Assembly (NCBI GenBank): GCA_024220525.1
Contig: JAMYWO010000006.1
Span: 54,996-118,995 of the forward strand
Source of the DNA: Cochliopodium minus
Taxonomy: Eukaryota; Discosea; Himatismenida; Cochliopodiidae
Reading direction: 5' to 3'
Length of the DNA: 64,000 nt
The number at the start of each line of letters is the position of its first letter. Positions within the stretch are counted from its first letter, which is position 1. The notes under the pieces were generated by a model. The model saw only the letters and a list, made by a program, of their open reading frames with translations, had not been told where the DNA came from and made no database searches. The position numbers and the translations under genes are program-made. This document shows positions 21,082-34,070 of this stretch, in pieces.

Positions 21082-22290
21082 ATGGAAGGAATACCAAAAG
21101 TATTGAAAATCAAAATTCTTTCTTTCTTGGATATTGTAATAATAAAATTTTATTCTTTAATTAATCTATCCACTTCTATATTATTGAAGAAATGCTATCA
21201 TTTGAACTTATATCTCAAATAGAATACTTCAAAAATAAATTTTATAATTATAAATAATAGAGAGTATAGGAAGGATATTTCTGACAAATAAAAAGATGAA
21301 TTCTCTTTCAAATGAAGAATCCACTTGGAAGAATTTATGTTCACAACATTTCAATTATCAAAACAGAAATGAGGATGATTGGAAAAAGAGATACAGAAAT
21401 TTGTTTATTTCAAATCAATGGGTGAATGGTATAAAAAATAAATTTTTAAATTTCTAAAAAATTAAATTAAATTAAAAAATAAGAAAAAAGCTTTTGTGCA
21501 GAAAGAAACCCAAACAAAACAAATTTTTACGATTCAAAAACCAAAATAGAGTTATGTGAAATTCCAAGAAAATCAATCTCTCAGAATGACAAACAACCCA
21601 ATTCATGGAATACAAAGATAAATTGTGTTGGGAAGGGTGAAAAAGAATCTAGTTGGGATTCTTTCATTTCAAACTATCCCATTACAAAACAAAGAGTAAG
21701 GTTTGATGTTTTAGTCCTTGAAAATAATCAGGTTAAACAATAATAAAATATTGTTTCGAAAATAAACTTAACTTTCTCCTATTTAGGAAAATGGTTCTTT
21801 GGTCATTGGCGCAATATTAGAACCGTAATTTATTTTTTTGAATTATTTTTTATAATTTTAAAAAAATTAATAATTTTTCTAATTCATTTAATTTTTTAAT
21901 TTTAGAAATGTCTAATCATTGAAACCTTTCATTTATTTTAAAAAATTATTTAGGTTTTATAGTCAAGATGTCCAAAGATGTTTTTACACTGGAGGAAGTT
22001 TTCACAGTATTGGTCTTTTTTCTGGTCAATACAAATTCCACTATTCCTCAAGACCAAGGTCTTTTAACTCTAAAAAATTTAAATTTGGAAGAGGAGATCT
22101 GGTAAGTTTGGAAATAGATCCCATTCAGCAAAGTTTTCAGTATTATTTCAATTATTCCAAAAATGGAAATTCTATTCCATTTTCTTCTCTTAATAATAAA
22201 TGGGTTGATTCTAACACTAAAATCCATGCTGCTCTTAGTATTCATGATGGAATGAATATGGTTGTTTTGGTCAAACTTTCTTTCTTATGA
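21082..22290 (+). CDS. F-box/SPRY protein, array copy 3
   Basis: Exons 21082-21135, 21263-21428, 21484-21731, 21787-21824 and 21954-22290 sum to 843 nt (280 residues). The F-box part starts MEGIPKVLKIKILSFLDI, two codons shorter than in copies 1 and 2. The SPRY part carries CEIPRKSISQND, PNSWNTKINC, FGRGDLVSLEIDP and KIHAALSIHDG. Only 66 bp separate the copy 2 stop from this ATG, so the promoter is very short or lies inside copy 2. All splice phases agree with the other copies, and the 38-nt fourth exon is constant in length across all three. Confidence 0.8.
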
Positions 22291-22404
22291 ATATATTTTT
22301 TCTTTTCTATTAGATCTTTCTATTTGAATTTATAATTAAACTATATTAATTAATATATAAAAAAAATTAATAGAATTCTACATGAATTTATTTTAGAATT
22401 GTTT

Positions 22405-22500
22405 TTTTTATGGAAGAGTGGGAAGGTTATTCAAGACAAATAAAAAGATGAATTCAATACATGTAGTATTTCAATTAATTAATCCTTTTTTTTATTTTAA
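22405..22500 (+). pseudogene. Truncated F-box/SPRY relic (start of exon 2 only)
   Basis: A sequence encoding GRLFKTNKKMNS matches the start of exon 2 of the three genes, then diverges after a remnant of the FQLIN/HFNYQ segment. No exon 1 and no SPRY part remain. It marks the right end of the array. Confidence 0.6.
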
Positions 22501-22516
22501 TTAATAATTATTTTGT

Positions 22517-25500
22517 TTAATTATCTAATTCATAAATTTGATTGTTTTTGTGGGTATCAGAAAGAAAAGTGTAAGAATTCATGTTTTTAGATCCCCCATC
22601 CTCTTTCTCAACATCCCTCACATCTAAATGATTGTTCCCAAAATCAATCATTCGATTCTCATCATTTTTAAGTGGGTTTCTATCATTTGTAAGCGGATTA
22701 ACTGAATTAATTTTATTTTTTTTTTCAACAAAATTTTTTTTTGGCTCTTCTTTTTCGTGCGGAAGATAAAAATCCTCAATTTTCGACCCTTCCGCTGCTA
22801 ATAGAATTCTTTGATTCATAATGGTGATGAGTGGGTCTAAAAGAATCGTCTCAGAGGAGTCTATCAGTATCTTTATTCCACTTCCGATCAGCACAAGCAA
22901 ACCAACCACAAGCAAAGGTGCCGCAACTGCTCCTAAAAAAAAAGAAAGAAATTTTTGAAATTATTAATTAATATTTTTTGAAATTTTTTATTTTTATTTT
23001 TATATTTTTTTTATCATTTATTATTTTAAATTTTTTTGAATTAATTATTTTTTAGATTTTAATATTTTGGATTTTTTTGAATATTTTTTGAAATTTATTT
23101 TTGTTTATAATTTTTTTTTAAAATATTGCTTGAAAAACTTTTATTAATACCAAACCCTAATGAAGTAACTTCAACACCTCCTTCAACAAGAACTAATAAA
23201 AAATGAATGTGATCAAATAATCAAATATCCAATTTTTTATTTTTTATTTTTTATTTTTTATTTTTTTTTTATTTTATTTTTTATTTTTTATTTTTGTAAT
23301 TTTTTTTTTTACTGGTAGTTGTCACAATGTCACTCACAACCAACGCAGGAATATTTGCGGCAGTTACTGCGCTGGCATAAGAAAGAACTTTTGTGTCCTG
23401 TATTCCAGTTTGGCTGGAAATTCTTTCTCTGAAAATAATATAATAAAAAAAATAATAAAAAAATAAATAAAAAATAAATAAAAAATAAATAAAAAAGTAA
23501 AAAATAATTAATAAATAATATTAAAAAAAAAAAAAAAAATTTACCTAATTAATAATGTTTGACTTGGATTAGTTTCTATTGAACTTTTAACTTTTTTGTG
23601 AATTTCCTTTTTCCTTTGACTTTCGATTTTTAAGTGAAGATCGGAGATATTTTGCAAAAACTCCTCTTCTAGTTTGTAAACTTTCTCGCTGTCCATTTTT
23701 TGGCATTCGAACAATGCTTCTTCGTGTTCTAAAAATTCTATTTTAGGGTCCTTTTAATTAAAAATAAAAAGAAAAAATAAAATAAAAATTTAAAAAAAAA
23801 AAAATTAAAAAATAAAATATAAAATAAAAAAATTTGATTTTATTTTTTTTACTCCAAAAACTGAGTAAATCACACGTCTCATTACTTCATACCTATTTTT
23901 TATTCAAAAAAAAAAAATAAAAAATTTAAAAAAAAATTTATTGAAAATGAATAACATGAAATAATTAATTGAAATTTTATTTTTCTTTATACCAAAAATT
24001 TTATTCTTCTTAAAAGAAATTTTTTTATGAAATTAAAAAAAAAAAAATTGAAATACTAAATAACAAAATAAAAAAATAAAATTTATTGAAAATAAATAAA
24101 AATTAACAATAATATTATTCTTTTTTTACCAACAATTGTTGTATTTATTTAAAAATAATTTTTTGGGAGCAGAATGACTTCGAGATTGAATTCCATAAAA
24201 ATCTTGGTTCAAAATGTGCCAAGATTCATGGTGAACATCACCGAAAAAATCTTCGTTGACGAGAGAGTTCATCCCTAATGAATTTGCCACTTTGAGCCTG
24301 TATGCTGGCGGCATGCTTACCAACAATAAAAATGGTCTTAACATACCTTTGTAAAAAAGTATTGTATAAATTTTAAATAAAAAATTTTAAAATAAAAAAT
24401 ATCAAATAAAAAATAAATATAAAAATAAAAGATTGATAAAATAAATTTTTTTAAATAAAATAAAAATAAAATTAACATTAAAAAAAATATTTAGGTTAAA
24501 GAAATAAAAAATAAATAAAAAAATAAAAATTAAATTAAATTTAGGTTGAGAATAAAAATATATGAAAAAAAAATCATAAACTATAAAAATTTTTTGAGCA
24601 CCTTCTTTATAGGCTTTTTTTCTAAATTCAGACTCACGTTGGAGATTAGATTTTAAGTTCTCCACATAAATTTTTGGTTCGACATTGAAGAATTTCTTCT
24701 TTTTCTTCCTCAACTCATACCAAAACTGTTCAAATGTTAATTTTTGCTCTTTTTTGCAATACATACACAACTTTGAGTCCACTAACACTCCACATGTCGC
24801 CATTGCTCTTGAACAAGATATGCATAAAACCTTCAAAAAATAAAAATTATTAAAATTTTAAAAATATTAAAAAAAATAAAAATAAAAAATAAAAAATAAA
24901 AAATAAAAACATACTTAAATAAAATAAAAAGAAAAAAAACTTAAATAATTCAAAATAAAAAAATTTCAAATATAGAAAAATTATCTTACATTGTCATTTC
25001 TACATTTTTCGCAACAATAAGTATTCCTCCTCAAAACATTTTTTTGTTTCAAAATATGATCAGTCCTTTTAAAATTAATTGAATAAACCAAAAAAATTTA
25101 ATAAAAAATTTTTTTTTGAACCTTTCAATGCACCATCCACAATGAATTTTTTTTAAAGTAATATTTTTGTTTTCATAAATTTTCTCTATCTTCAAAATTT
25201 AAATTTTTTAATTAGTTTTTTTTTTTTTTTTGATTATTTTTTATTATTTTAAATATTTTAATTTTTCATTTATTTATTTTTCATTTTTTTTTACTTCTTC
25301 CAATTCCCAACTTTTGAGAGTTCCATCACATACAATACAATACAAATCCGAAGTAGTCCCATGATCCCTAGCAAGAGCAGTGCTACAACTTTTGCAGTCT
25401 TTAAAATGAAATTAAAAAAAATTAAAAAAAAGAAACTAAAAATGAAAAAAAAAATTAATAAAAATTAAAAAATAAAAAATAAAAAATAAAAATAAAAATA

Positions 25501-26181
25501 AAATATTTTTTTACTAGAACCTGTTTTTTGACAGTTTACACATTTATATACATCCCTCCCTAACAAACTCTTGTCGAATAATGTGTGGTTGGTCTTCTCG
25601 AAACACCACGAACAATAGAAGTTATTTTTTTCTGTCCGAGATATTTTTTTGTGGCTGTTGTAGAAAGTTCCATCACATTTGAGACACAGACTTAAAAAAG
25701 TTAATATTGATCAAAAAAAAAAGGTAAAGAAAAATAGAATAATTAAATTATAAATTCAGTGAAATTATAGATGATAAATGAATTCTTTTTTTTTAAAAAA
25801 AGGTTTAAATTATAGATTTGAATAGATCTTTGAAACTATATTCTATATAATTATTTTCAAATACAATTATTCTTACTTGTCTGCTACATGCCCATATGAT
25901 CTTGTCATTGCTGTTTGACAGAAGATACAAGTTGTCGTCTCGTGATTGCATCCAGTGCATTCGTAGGTTGACCTCTCCAAAAGCCATCCCTCTCTTTTCA
26001 TCTGATGTATCGTTCTCCCCCAACACCAAGAACACCATCTCTTCACCTTCTTTTCTTTCTCTTTTTTCTTTTCTTCCATTTTCTGTGTGGGATCTATTGG
26101 GATGTTAATTTTACTATCATTTGTTACCATATCTTTATTCTGTGGATTAACATGTATTCCTTTATCTTGTTCATTGCCCAT
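22517..26181 (-). CDS. Triple 8-cysteine zinc-ribbon protein with C-terminal hydrophobic segments
   Basis: Twelve exons (25877-26181, 25515-25690, 25295-25398, 25122-25189, 24990-25065, 24602-24830, 24130-24346, 23853-23892, 23545-23750, 23313-23428, 23151-23192, 22517-22932) sum to 1995 nt and give 664 residues. Residues about 45-275 hold twelve CxxC motifs arranged as three repeats of about 65 residues. Each repeat runs CxWC, (Y)xCxxC, CxxC-xxA, then CxxC, with conserved H, RR/ER and ALAR/AMTR between pairs. Each unit could bind two zinc ions. A helical region follows (MLRPFLLLVSMPPAY, then a charged coiled-coil-like exon), then two hydrophobic stretches (SYASAVTAANIPALVV; APLLVVGLLVLIGSG) and a polar Asn/Lys/Asp-rich tail. 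I recognise no named family. Membrane or pore association is inferred from hydrophobicity only. Confidence 0.7.
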
Positions 26182-26536
26182 TTTTTTTTGAAATAAATAG
26201 TCTTTTAGTTGATAAGCTTAAAAATATTCTCCTTCTATTCAAATATTAATTCCTCTAAATTCAAATTATAATCAAAATCCTGATTGAGATTTGAAATACC
26301 TTTTTTTTATCCTCAATCTCCTTTTTTTTTATATTAAATATTTTCAGGGAAAGGAAATATAAAAAAAAAAAATTTGTTCAATCATTTTGACATAGAACCA
26401 AAATTTCAATCCATCAAGATCCATTCTAAACAATTTACTTTCAAATAACATCTTTCAAATAACTATTATCGAAGAATATATAAAAATCGTTTGAATAAAA
26501 GAAGATCTCTATCAAATAGCCTGCAGAATTTACAAA
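26182..26536. promoter_or_regulatory. Bidirectional intergenic region
   Basis: 355 bp between the start codons of the zinc-ribbon gene (minus) and the TPR/NTase gene (plus), so both promoters lie here. It contains homopolymer T and A tracts around 26300-26370 but no motif I can name. Confidence 0.45.
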
Positions 26537-29500
26537 ATGAATGAATCTATGCCTTTATTGAGACAATATGTTCATAAAAAAGGAGCAAATGATGATAATT
26601 TCTTACATCAAAGACATAGCAACAACGATATAAATGAAATAGTTGCATTAGATAATCAATTCAATGAAATATTGTTAAAGATGAAGAATAAATCAACTAT
26701 AGAAGAATTCAATAAATTGAAATCGAAATTTTCATTGCTGATAAACAAAGAGATGGTATACACTAACACGAAATATTGGTGGGATAAACATATAAAGGAA
26801 ATCTTCATCCATTTCATAAGGAAATCATTAGAGGAATTAAATGAGATAGATCAATCAATTCAAATCCTAAGATTCGTCTCAAAAAAGTTTCAGGAAGTAG
26901 CAGATAATACATTGGTAGATTCTTGCTTCAAGATACTGGAGTTCCTCAAACAAAATAACTATGAACAGACTAAAATGCAAAAGTATATCTATATAATGAA
27001 CGAAGATACTCTGAGGGAGTGTTATAACGAAGAGATGTTGAAGGATTACCACTACAAATACAGTGTGATACTCAAAGAACTTGGCGAATATTATCTAAAG
27101 TCAAAGAAACATGACAGAGCAATGCATCAGTACATTGGTTCTTGGGAAATATCGAGGAGATTCAACAACAATACGAATCAGTGCATGATTTACAAGCCTT
27201 TAACGAATATTATTCATTCTTGCTTTTTTGCAAAAAACATGTTGAATGTAGAGAAGAAAAAGAAGAGTACAAAAGAGTTGTTGATCTCCAAAAAATTAAA
27301 CAGCAATCTCAAATTCTCCGAAAATAAAGACTGGCTAAAAAAGTTTTACATAAATAGATCTTATTGGGAGACTTTATTTTTGTACGATGTTGGATTTCCA
27401 AATATTTCCAAAGATGTGTTAGATGTCTTATCTTTAAACAACAACTTGTTGACTGGTTCAATGAAAGAGAAAATGAAGTCATTATTTCTAAAAAACAACA
27501 ATTCTAACAACAAAATGAGAGCTTCCAATGATCTTCCAAACTCTATTTCTTTCTACAGGAATTACCTTCACTGTACTCGTGTCATAATGTATTATTTAAT
27601 GAACAAACTTTCAACTCCTTATGTAAACAAAAAATTTGAAACTGACGAACTTTTCTCTCTCAAATCTACTAGAAAAGAAGACACTTCTGCCATTGTCCTA
27701 GATTTGTTAAAGATAATATCTCAACTAGATATTGCTAAAAACTGGATTGGGAACGACATAATTGATCAAATGTCACATTCAAACAACTTTGAGATAGAAG
27801 AAATGCTTCGAAAAAGTACCACAGAAGAACAAATTGAAGATGAGAGTTTAGAAAAATCTGTCTCCTTTGAAAATCTCAAACTTCCAAACACAAGTAAACA
27901 TATTTGGATTGACGATGAATCGAGCGAGTCCGAAGAAATGAGCGATTCAGGATCTAATTCTGAAAATGATTCAAATAGTAGTGAAGAAGATGAAAAAAAA
28001 GAAAAGGTACACTTGAAAGATAACAAACTATCAAAGTCAGAATCTTTCGGCCAAAGAGCAAAAAAAAGTTTCTCGCAAACTTTCTCTAATCTTTTCATGA
28101 GCTCCAATTTCAATACTCTTCTCAATTTCCATCAAAGGACAAGAATAACCAAAAAGACTAAAAGTGCTCCCCAAATCATGTCTGTAGAAAAAGAGACGAT
28201 TCCAAGTATCAGAATAAAGAAAAACAGAATGGACAGAGTTCTTAGAAACATTCTAAATGTTAATGTGGGAAACAAATTTTTTTCTGTCAACACTTCAATA
28301 AAAGAAGAGGAAGCAGAGCATCTTGATCTCTTTCTGCCATCTTTTGTCAACAACTTGAAACCAAACGAAAAGAAATTCACTCTTTCACAAGTTATTACAA
28401 GTAAGCTTGTAAACATGTTGATTGAAAGGATGTTAAATGAATGCATCAACATTCTTGACTCTCCACCTTGCTCATGGTGTCTTGTTTCTATTGGATCTTT
28501 GGCAAGACTCGAAGTTTGTCCATTCAGTGATCTAGAATGTATTTTGTTGATAGAAAATGGAAATTCAATTCAATATTTCATTGATTTATGCAAAATGTTG
28601 GAATTAAGAAGTAAAATTTTTTAAAAAAAGAAAACTATTTTTTAATTTTTTTTAATTTATTATTAAAAAAGTCATTTCACTTGGTGAAACACAATTTTCT
28701 CTTTTTGGATTTGGGAGTGTGATGAAAAAAGGATTTTCTTTTGATTCTGCATACAAACCTCTCCCCAATTACATTTTGACACCAGAAGATTTATCCAACA
28801 AACAAAAAGGGAATACAAATTGGGTTTCAATGAATGACATTACAGCAACTAGAACACCTGGTAAAAAAAAAAAAGTCGTTTTTTAAAATAAACAAATATT
28901 AATTTAAATTTTAGGTTACATGGCGGGAAATATAAAATTATTGGATGAATATTTCAAGCTCACAAAGGAAATAATGAAAGAAAAAAGTTACAAGCTCCAA
29001 TACGAAAAAGCTTACATCGATGACTTTGCCAACTTCTTCAGAGTATACTCCAAACTTAGCGACCAATACCAAAGAAAAAATACTTTGACTACAAAATCAA
29101 AACAAAAAAGGGAGAAAAGAGGAAAAGAGGTCAGCTTTGAAATAGAAAGTAAAAAAATGGAGAAATTCAATGTAAAATCAAATTTTTGTAGAATTCCCAC
29201 TTGGATGTTCGACATTTTCTCGATTGTCTACAACTATAACTTTTCCAAGTTTTTAAACACCAATGAACTTTCCACCATCAACTACATCAAGCAAATGAGG
29301 GAAATAGGGATCATGTCGGGTACTTTGACTGACAAATTCATTCTTTTGGTGGAGTTTTCTTATCAGCTAAGGATGGAGACTCATTTCTTGAGAAATTTCG
29401 AAGATGACAACATCCTCCTAAGTGAACTCACCGATTTGGGAAAGAAGAAAGTCGAATACTACTCGAGAGTGTTGATTAATCCCATCAAAGAAGTTTTCGA

Positions 29501-32500
29501 ACAATTGATTCTATCCAAAGATCCTTCTGATGATCCATCCCAACAAAACCAAAAGATAGACTCAAATCTCGAGAACAATGAAAACGTGGTTGAAAACAAT
29601 GTTCGAATAGAATTGAAAAAGCCAAAAATAATAAAAATAATCGAGAACTATCCTTGCAACTTTAACGACAAAAAGTTTGATCTTCCTAACAAACCCAAAA
29701 AATTCAATTTTGCATTGGAGCTGTTCTTGATGTTGCAAGAAGAGGACATGTATTATCGACTTGAAAGCCTTTGTGAAGAAATAGATTTCAAAACTGCATT
29801 TAAACAAGAACTATCCTCTTTCGAACACCCAACGTAAAAAAAATTGAAAATATTTTTTTTTATTCATATTCTATTTTTATTGATTTTTTTAAATTTTTTT
29901 TTAATATTAAGTTATTTTTTTTTGATTGAATTATTTTTAAATTTATTTTTATTTTATTATTAAATTATTTTATTTTTTTTCAATTTTTTTTTTCAAATTT
30001 TTAGCATTTTTTTTGTGAATAATATTATTTTATTTTCAAGTTATTTTTTTTTAATTTTCTAATATTATTTTTATTTTATTATTATTTTTTATTTTTTTAT
30101 TATTTTACTTTTATTTTTATTTTTTAAAAATAGACTTCTTTTAGCCGACGGAACAGCTTGGATAATAAAACCAGAAGTAGCAAAGTATATAATAGACAAA
30201 ACAGGAATCAAACAACATTTTCACAACGGAACAAATCACCACGTTGCTTCATACGGAGGCCTCTTTTTCAAACAATCGCCAGAGTCTCCTGGAACGGAAG
30301 CATCCATCTCCTCTCTTTATCACATCATGGTTCAGCACGGTGTTCCTCTTTCAAAGTTGTCTTCTTTGAGATTTGGCCCTCTCAAACATGAAATACCTGT
30401 TTTGATATCTCTTGAAATACAAGGTAACAAATATAAATTGAATCTAAATAAAAATAATAAAAAAATATAATTAAAAAAATAAAAATAAAAAAAATAAAAT
30501 AAAATAAACTAAAAAATAGAATATTAAAAAAATTATAATAAATTAAATAAAATATAAACTAAAAAATAGAATATTAAAATAAAATAATAATTGATAATAA
30601 AAATTAAATTAAAACGAATATTAGAAACAAATAATAAAAAAATCAAAAAATAGATGAAATAAATAATAAAAAAAAAATAAAACAAAAAATTTTAAAAAAA
30701 AAAAAATTTAAAAAAAAAAAAAATAAAAATCAATAAAATAAAACTCTTCATTTTTTAGGAGAAGATTTCCCTAACAAAACAAAAATAGCAGAACATTTGG
30801 ATCCAATAGATCTTTCCGACATGTTCATGATGTCCATGATTTGTCCTCGTGGAGATGGGAAACCATCCAACTGGATTCTCGAAGTGGGAAAAGAATGTAA
30901 ACGATTAGTTTCAATAGATAATGACCTTGATCTCATTGTAAATACTTTTTCTATCGAAAGACCTTTTTATGTTGGTAAATTTCTTTAAAAAAAAAATTTT
31001 TTTTTTATTTGTTTAATTAAATTTCTTTTTTATCAATTTTGTTGTTTTTTAATTAATTTTTAAAAAAATTTATTGTTTTATTTTCTTTTTTTTATCAATT
31101 TTTTTTACTTATTGTTTTTTTAATCTTGTTTAATAAATTTATTCATTCAAACTGATTTATTCACTTTTTTTTTTATCTATGATTCATTTAAACTTGTTTT
31201 TTTTCGAAAGGAAATTTTTATTACGTGGCAAAATCAAAAAACGTTTTGTTTTGTTTGCCTGAAGCGAACCACAACATCCACCCAACGACCATCAAAAAAT
31301 TCAAAAAGATGAACGCAAAGGAGATAATCAGTGTGTGGACGAGCAAAATAAGCAAGATAGAGGCGCAGAACACGAGCCTCTTCAACAAAAGCACGCAAAA
31401 CAAATTGTTTGAAAAGTACAAGAATGAAGACATAGTGGGAGGGTGTATCATCCCCATGATCTTTCATCCAAAGACCATAAACTTTTTGTACCAAAGAATA
31501 AAACTCGCGAAATGTATGATGAAGTGCAACAAGAGCATGACCCACTTGGATCTCTTGAGGGGTCTCGACCCTGTTTTGGCTTCGCTTCACATCAGTCAGA
31601 TGGAGAAGAACATCACACCTTTCGAGAGGTTTCTCAAGATCGAGAATCATCAGTACGAAAAGGTGTCGAACGATTTCGTTCTTAAAACTACCAACAAAAC
31701 CAACCATTCTTTACAAAACAGATTGGAAATCGTACCTCAACTACTTGAAGAAAATCAAGTGAGAATTCCTTATTTGATGGATCAAGTGAGAAAGTTGTTC
31801 GAAAGGAGCGACAGGCTCGTTTTAGTCAGGAAGGAGCTCAAGAAATTTGATCCCAAGAAACCCTGCAACATCATGTTGTCTCTCAACAACGAACCCATTC
31901 TCTCTTCCATAAAATTCGAAAAGCTGAGAGAAGAAGTGCGATGTTTCATTTTGAATCAAATGAGGATCTCCAAAATCTCTTTTTCTACTTTGAGATTCAA
32001 GTTGTTGGACGATTCTTGTTCGGCTCCTTTGTTCAATCTTTTGAAGCAGTGTCCCCTTTTGGTTTCTCTTCGTTTGGACATGATCATGTTCGTTCATTTG
32101 GCTTATTTGTGCAAGATCTCCCAGTTTTGCAAGAAGCTTTATCAGCTCTCCCTCATCAACTTGCCCCGTCTCGTCAAATTCTCCAAAGATATCCACTTTG
32201 ACAATCTCTACCAAATCAAAATATCTTGTTGTCCAAATTTGTAAAATTTTTTCAATTTTAATTTAAACATTTTCATTTTAAATTTTATTTTTTTAATTGA
32301 TCTTATCAAATTTTTGAGAATTAATTTATTAATTTTATTTTATTTTTTATTTAAATTTTATAACTATATTAAATTCTGGTTATTATTTTTTTTATAATTT
32401 TAAGTTTAATTTTTTATATTATTTTTTATTTAAATTTAATTCTTATTTCATAATATTTTTTTTTAATTTTTAAATTTTTAATCTTTTTTAATCTTTTTTA

Positions 32501-33075
32501 GATTATCGATTTTCATCCCTCCCAATGTATCAATTTGTACAATAGAAGAAAATTATAGTCTGAGAGACATCAACTTTTCAAAAAAGGGAAACGAAACATC
32601 CATCACAATCCTAGACAACCCGAAACTCAAATACATATACGGTCTCAACTACTACAACCACGTTCCCGTCTTGAAAATAGTGGATTGTCCTTTATTCAAC
32701 TTCCCCTCTCCCAAACCAACCAAAGACAAACTTCACCTCAAAGATTTTGAGTATTTTTTAAACTCCAATCATTTTTTTTGGGAGACCATTCATTCGGAAT
32801 TAGAGAAAACTAGTTTGGACACCTTTTTTGTTGGCCTCAACAAAGATCAAACTGAAAAACTCAAAGTCTTGTTGGATCTCAAAAGAAAATGTGACCATTG
32901 TGCTCTTTATTTTTTTGATTCAATCAATGAACCTCAGTCTTGTTTTTACCACAAATTGAAGTGGTTTGAATCTCAAAGTCTTAAAGTTGAGTCTAGTTAC
33001 CCTTGTTGTGGTAAGACTGAAAAGAATTTCAAGGGATGTATTTCTACTTTTCACATTTCAAAACTAAAAAATTAG
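26537..33075 (+). CDS. Giant TPR / nucleotidyltransferase / PI-kinase-like / LRR / CHORD-like zinc protein
   Basis: Seven exons (26537-28610, 28672-28860, 28915-29833, 30134-30423, 30759-30974, 31211-32240, 32502-33075) sum to 5292 nt and give 1763 residues, closing in frame. The N-terminal 650 residues are helical, with a TPR-like unit (LKELGEYYLKSKKHDRAMHQY) and an acidic Ser/Glu stretch near residue 460. Around residues 653-672 is a GlnD/DUF294-type nucleotidyltransferase motif, GSLARLEVCPFSDLECIL. Residues about 1061-1230 resemble a PI-kinase-like fold: GGLFFKQSPESPGTEAS, LISLEIQG, LDPIDLSD, a catalytic-loop-like DGKPSNWIL and a metal-site-like IDND. An LRR-like region follows, and the end carries CDHC…YPCCGK…KGC…FH, like a CHORD zinc site. 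The family's role is unknown; nucleotide-driven signalling is inferred. Confidence 0.75.
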
Positions 33076-33225
33076 TTTGTAAATTAAAAAAAAAAAAAAA
33101 AAGACTTTTTAGAAAAAAAAATTTTTTGAATTTCTTATAAATCTAATAAAAATAAAATTAATTATATAATTATAAAAATTAAAATAAAATTATATTTTTT
33201 TTATAAAAAAAATTTTGAGACGAAA

Positions 33226-34070
33226 ATGCCAAAGTTAATAGTTGCTTATAACATTAAAGAACCAAATATAGGATATTCAACATATTATCATCCTATTTGT
33301 GGAAATAAATGGAAAGAAAAAGAATATAGGGAGTTGATAATTAAAATCCAAAATATGAATAAAAACATATGGGATAATCATTTTTTTTTATCTTGTTGTT
33401 TAGCTTGTTGTTTGATATTATTGCTGAACATTTTAGGGGTAATTCTATTGCTCTGCATTGATTGCTGTAGAATTTCGAAGAATAGAAAGAAGATTGATGA
33501 GATAAAGAATGAATTACTGAAGAAAGAGATAAACTTTGATATTGTTGAAACAGATTTAAATATAAGAGTGCTATATTTTCAATGGGATGATCCAGAGAAT
33601 ATTGTTGAGGAAGCCAATTATACAGTTGATAATTCGAGGATAGTATGCAGGAATAATGAAATTCATATCTGTGCCAGCCATCTCAGGATGGGAACGAATG
33701 GAATGCCTGTATATCGGAGACCTGCTTTTGAAATGGGGTTGGATGAAATGAATAATGAAATGAACTATGAAATGAACTATGAAATGAACACCCATTCAGC
33801 TGAATATGTTCCAGAAATGAATAAAATCAGTGATATTAGATTTAGCGAAACAATCAGTTTTTCAACAGGAGATATGGATCCAAGGGTGATATTTCAAACT
33901 TTTATTTAATTATAAATTCTTCATATTCTTCTTATCTTTTCCTTTTAAAGTATAATCCAACTAGTTATGGATGCTTTAATTATGGAGGTGGAGGTAAAAG
34001 AGGTCGTAGGATTCGTATGAATAGACGCTATCTTGATGATGTGCAACATGAAGAAAATGTGGATGATTGA
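33226..34070 (+). CDS. Small membrane protein with Cys-rich transmembrane segment
   Basis: Exons 33226-33885 and 33951-34070 join in phase and give 259 residues. Residues 52-85 are a strongly hydrophobic segment with paired cysteines on both sides (LSCCLACCLILLL … LLLCIDCC), a pattern typical of palmitoylated membrane anchors. A basic stretch follows directly (RISKNRKK), suggesting a cytosolic C-terminus. The middle has a short repeat of MN(Y/N)E units (33747-33790), and the C-terminal exon is Gly/Arg-rich (GGGGKRGRRIRMNRR) ending acidic. There is no signal peptide and no recognised family. The first exon would also end at a stop if the intron were retained, which would remove the basic tail. 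Confidence 0.6.

Noticed and set aside
31234-31707. A 157-codon minus-strand frame opposite the giant plus-strand gene
   Set aside because: The plus strand is open, in phase with its splice sites and domain-bearing. The minus frame is a shadow without a start context.
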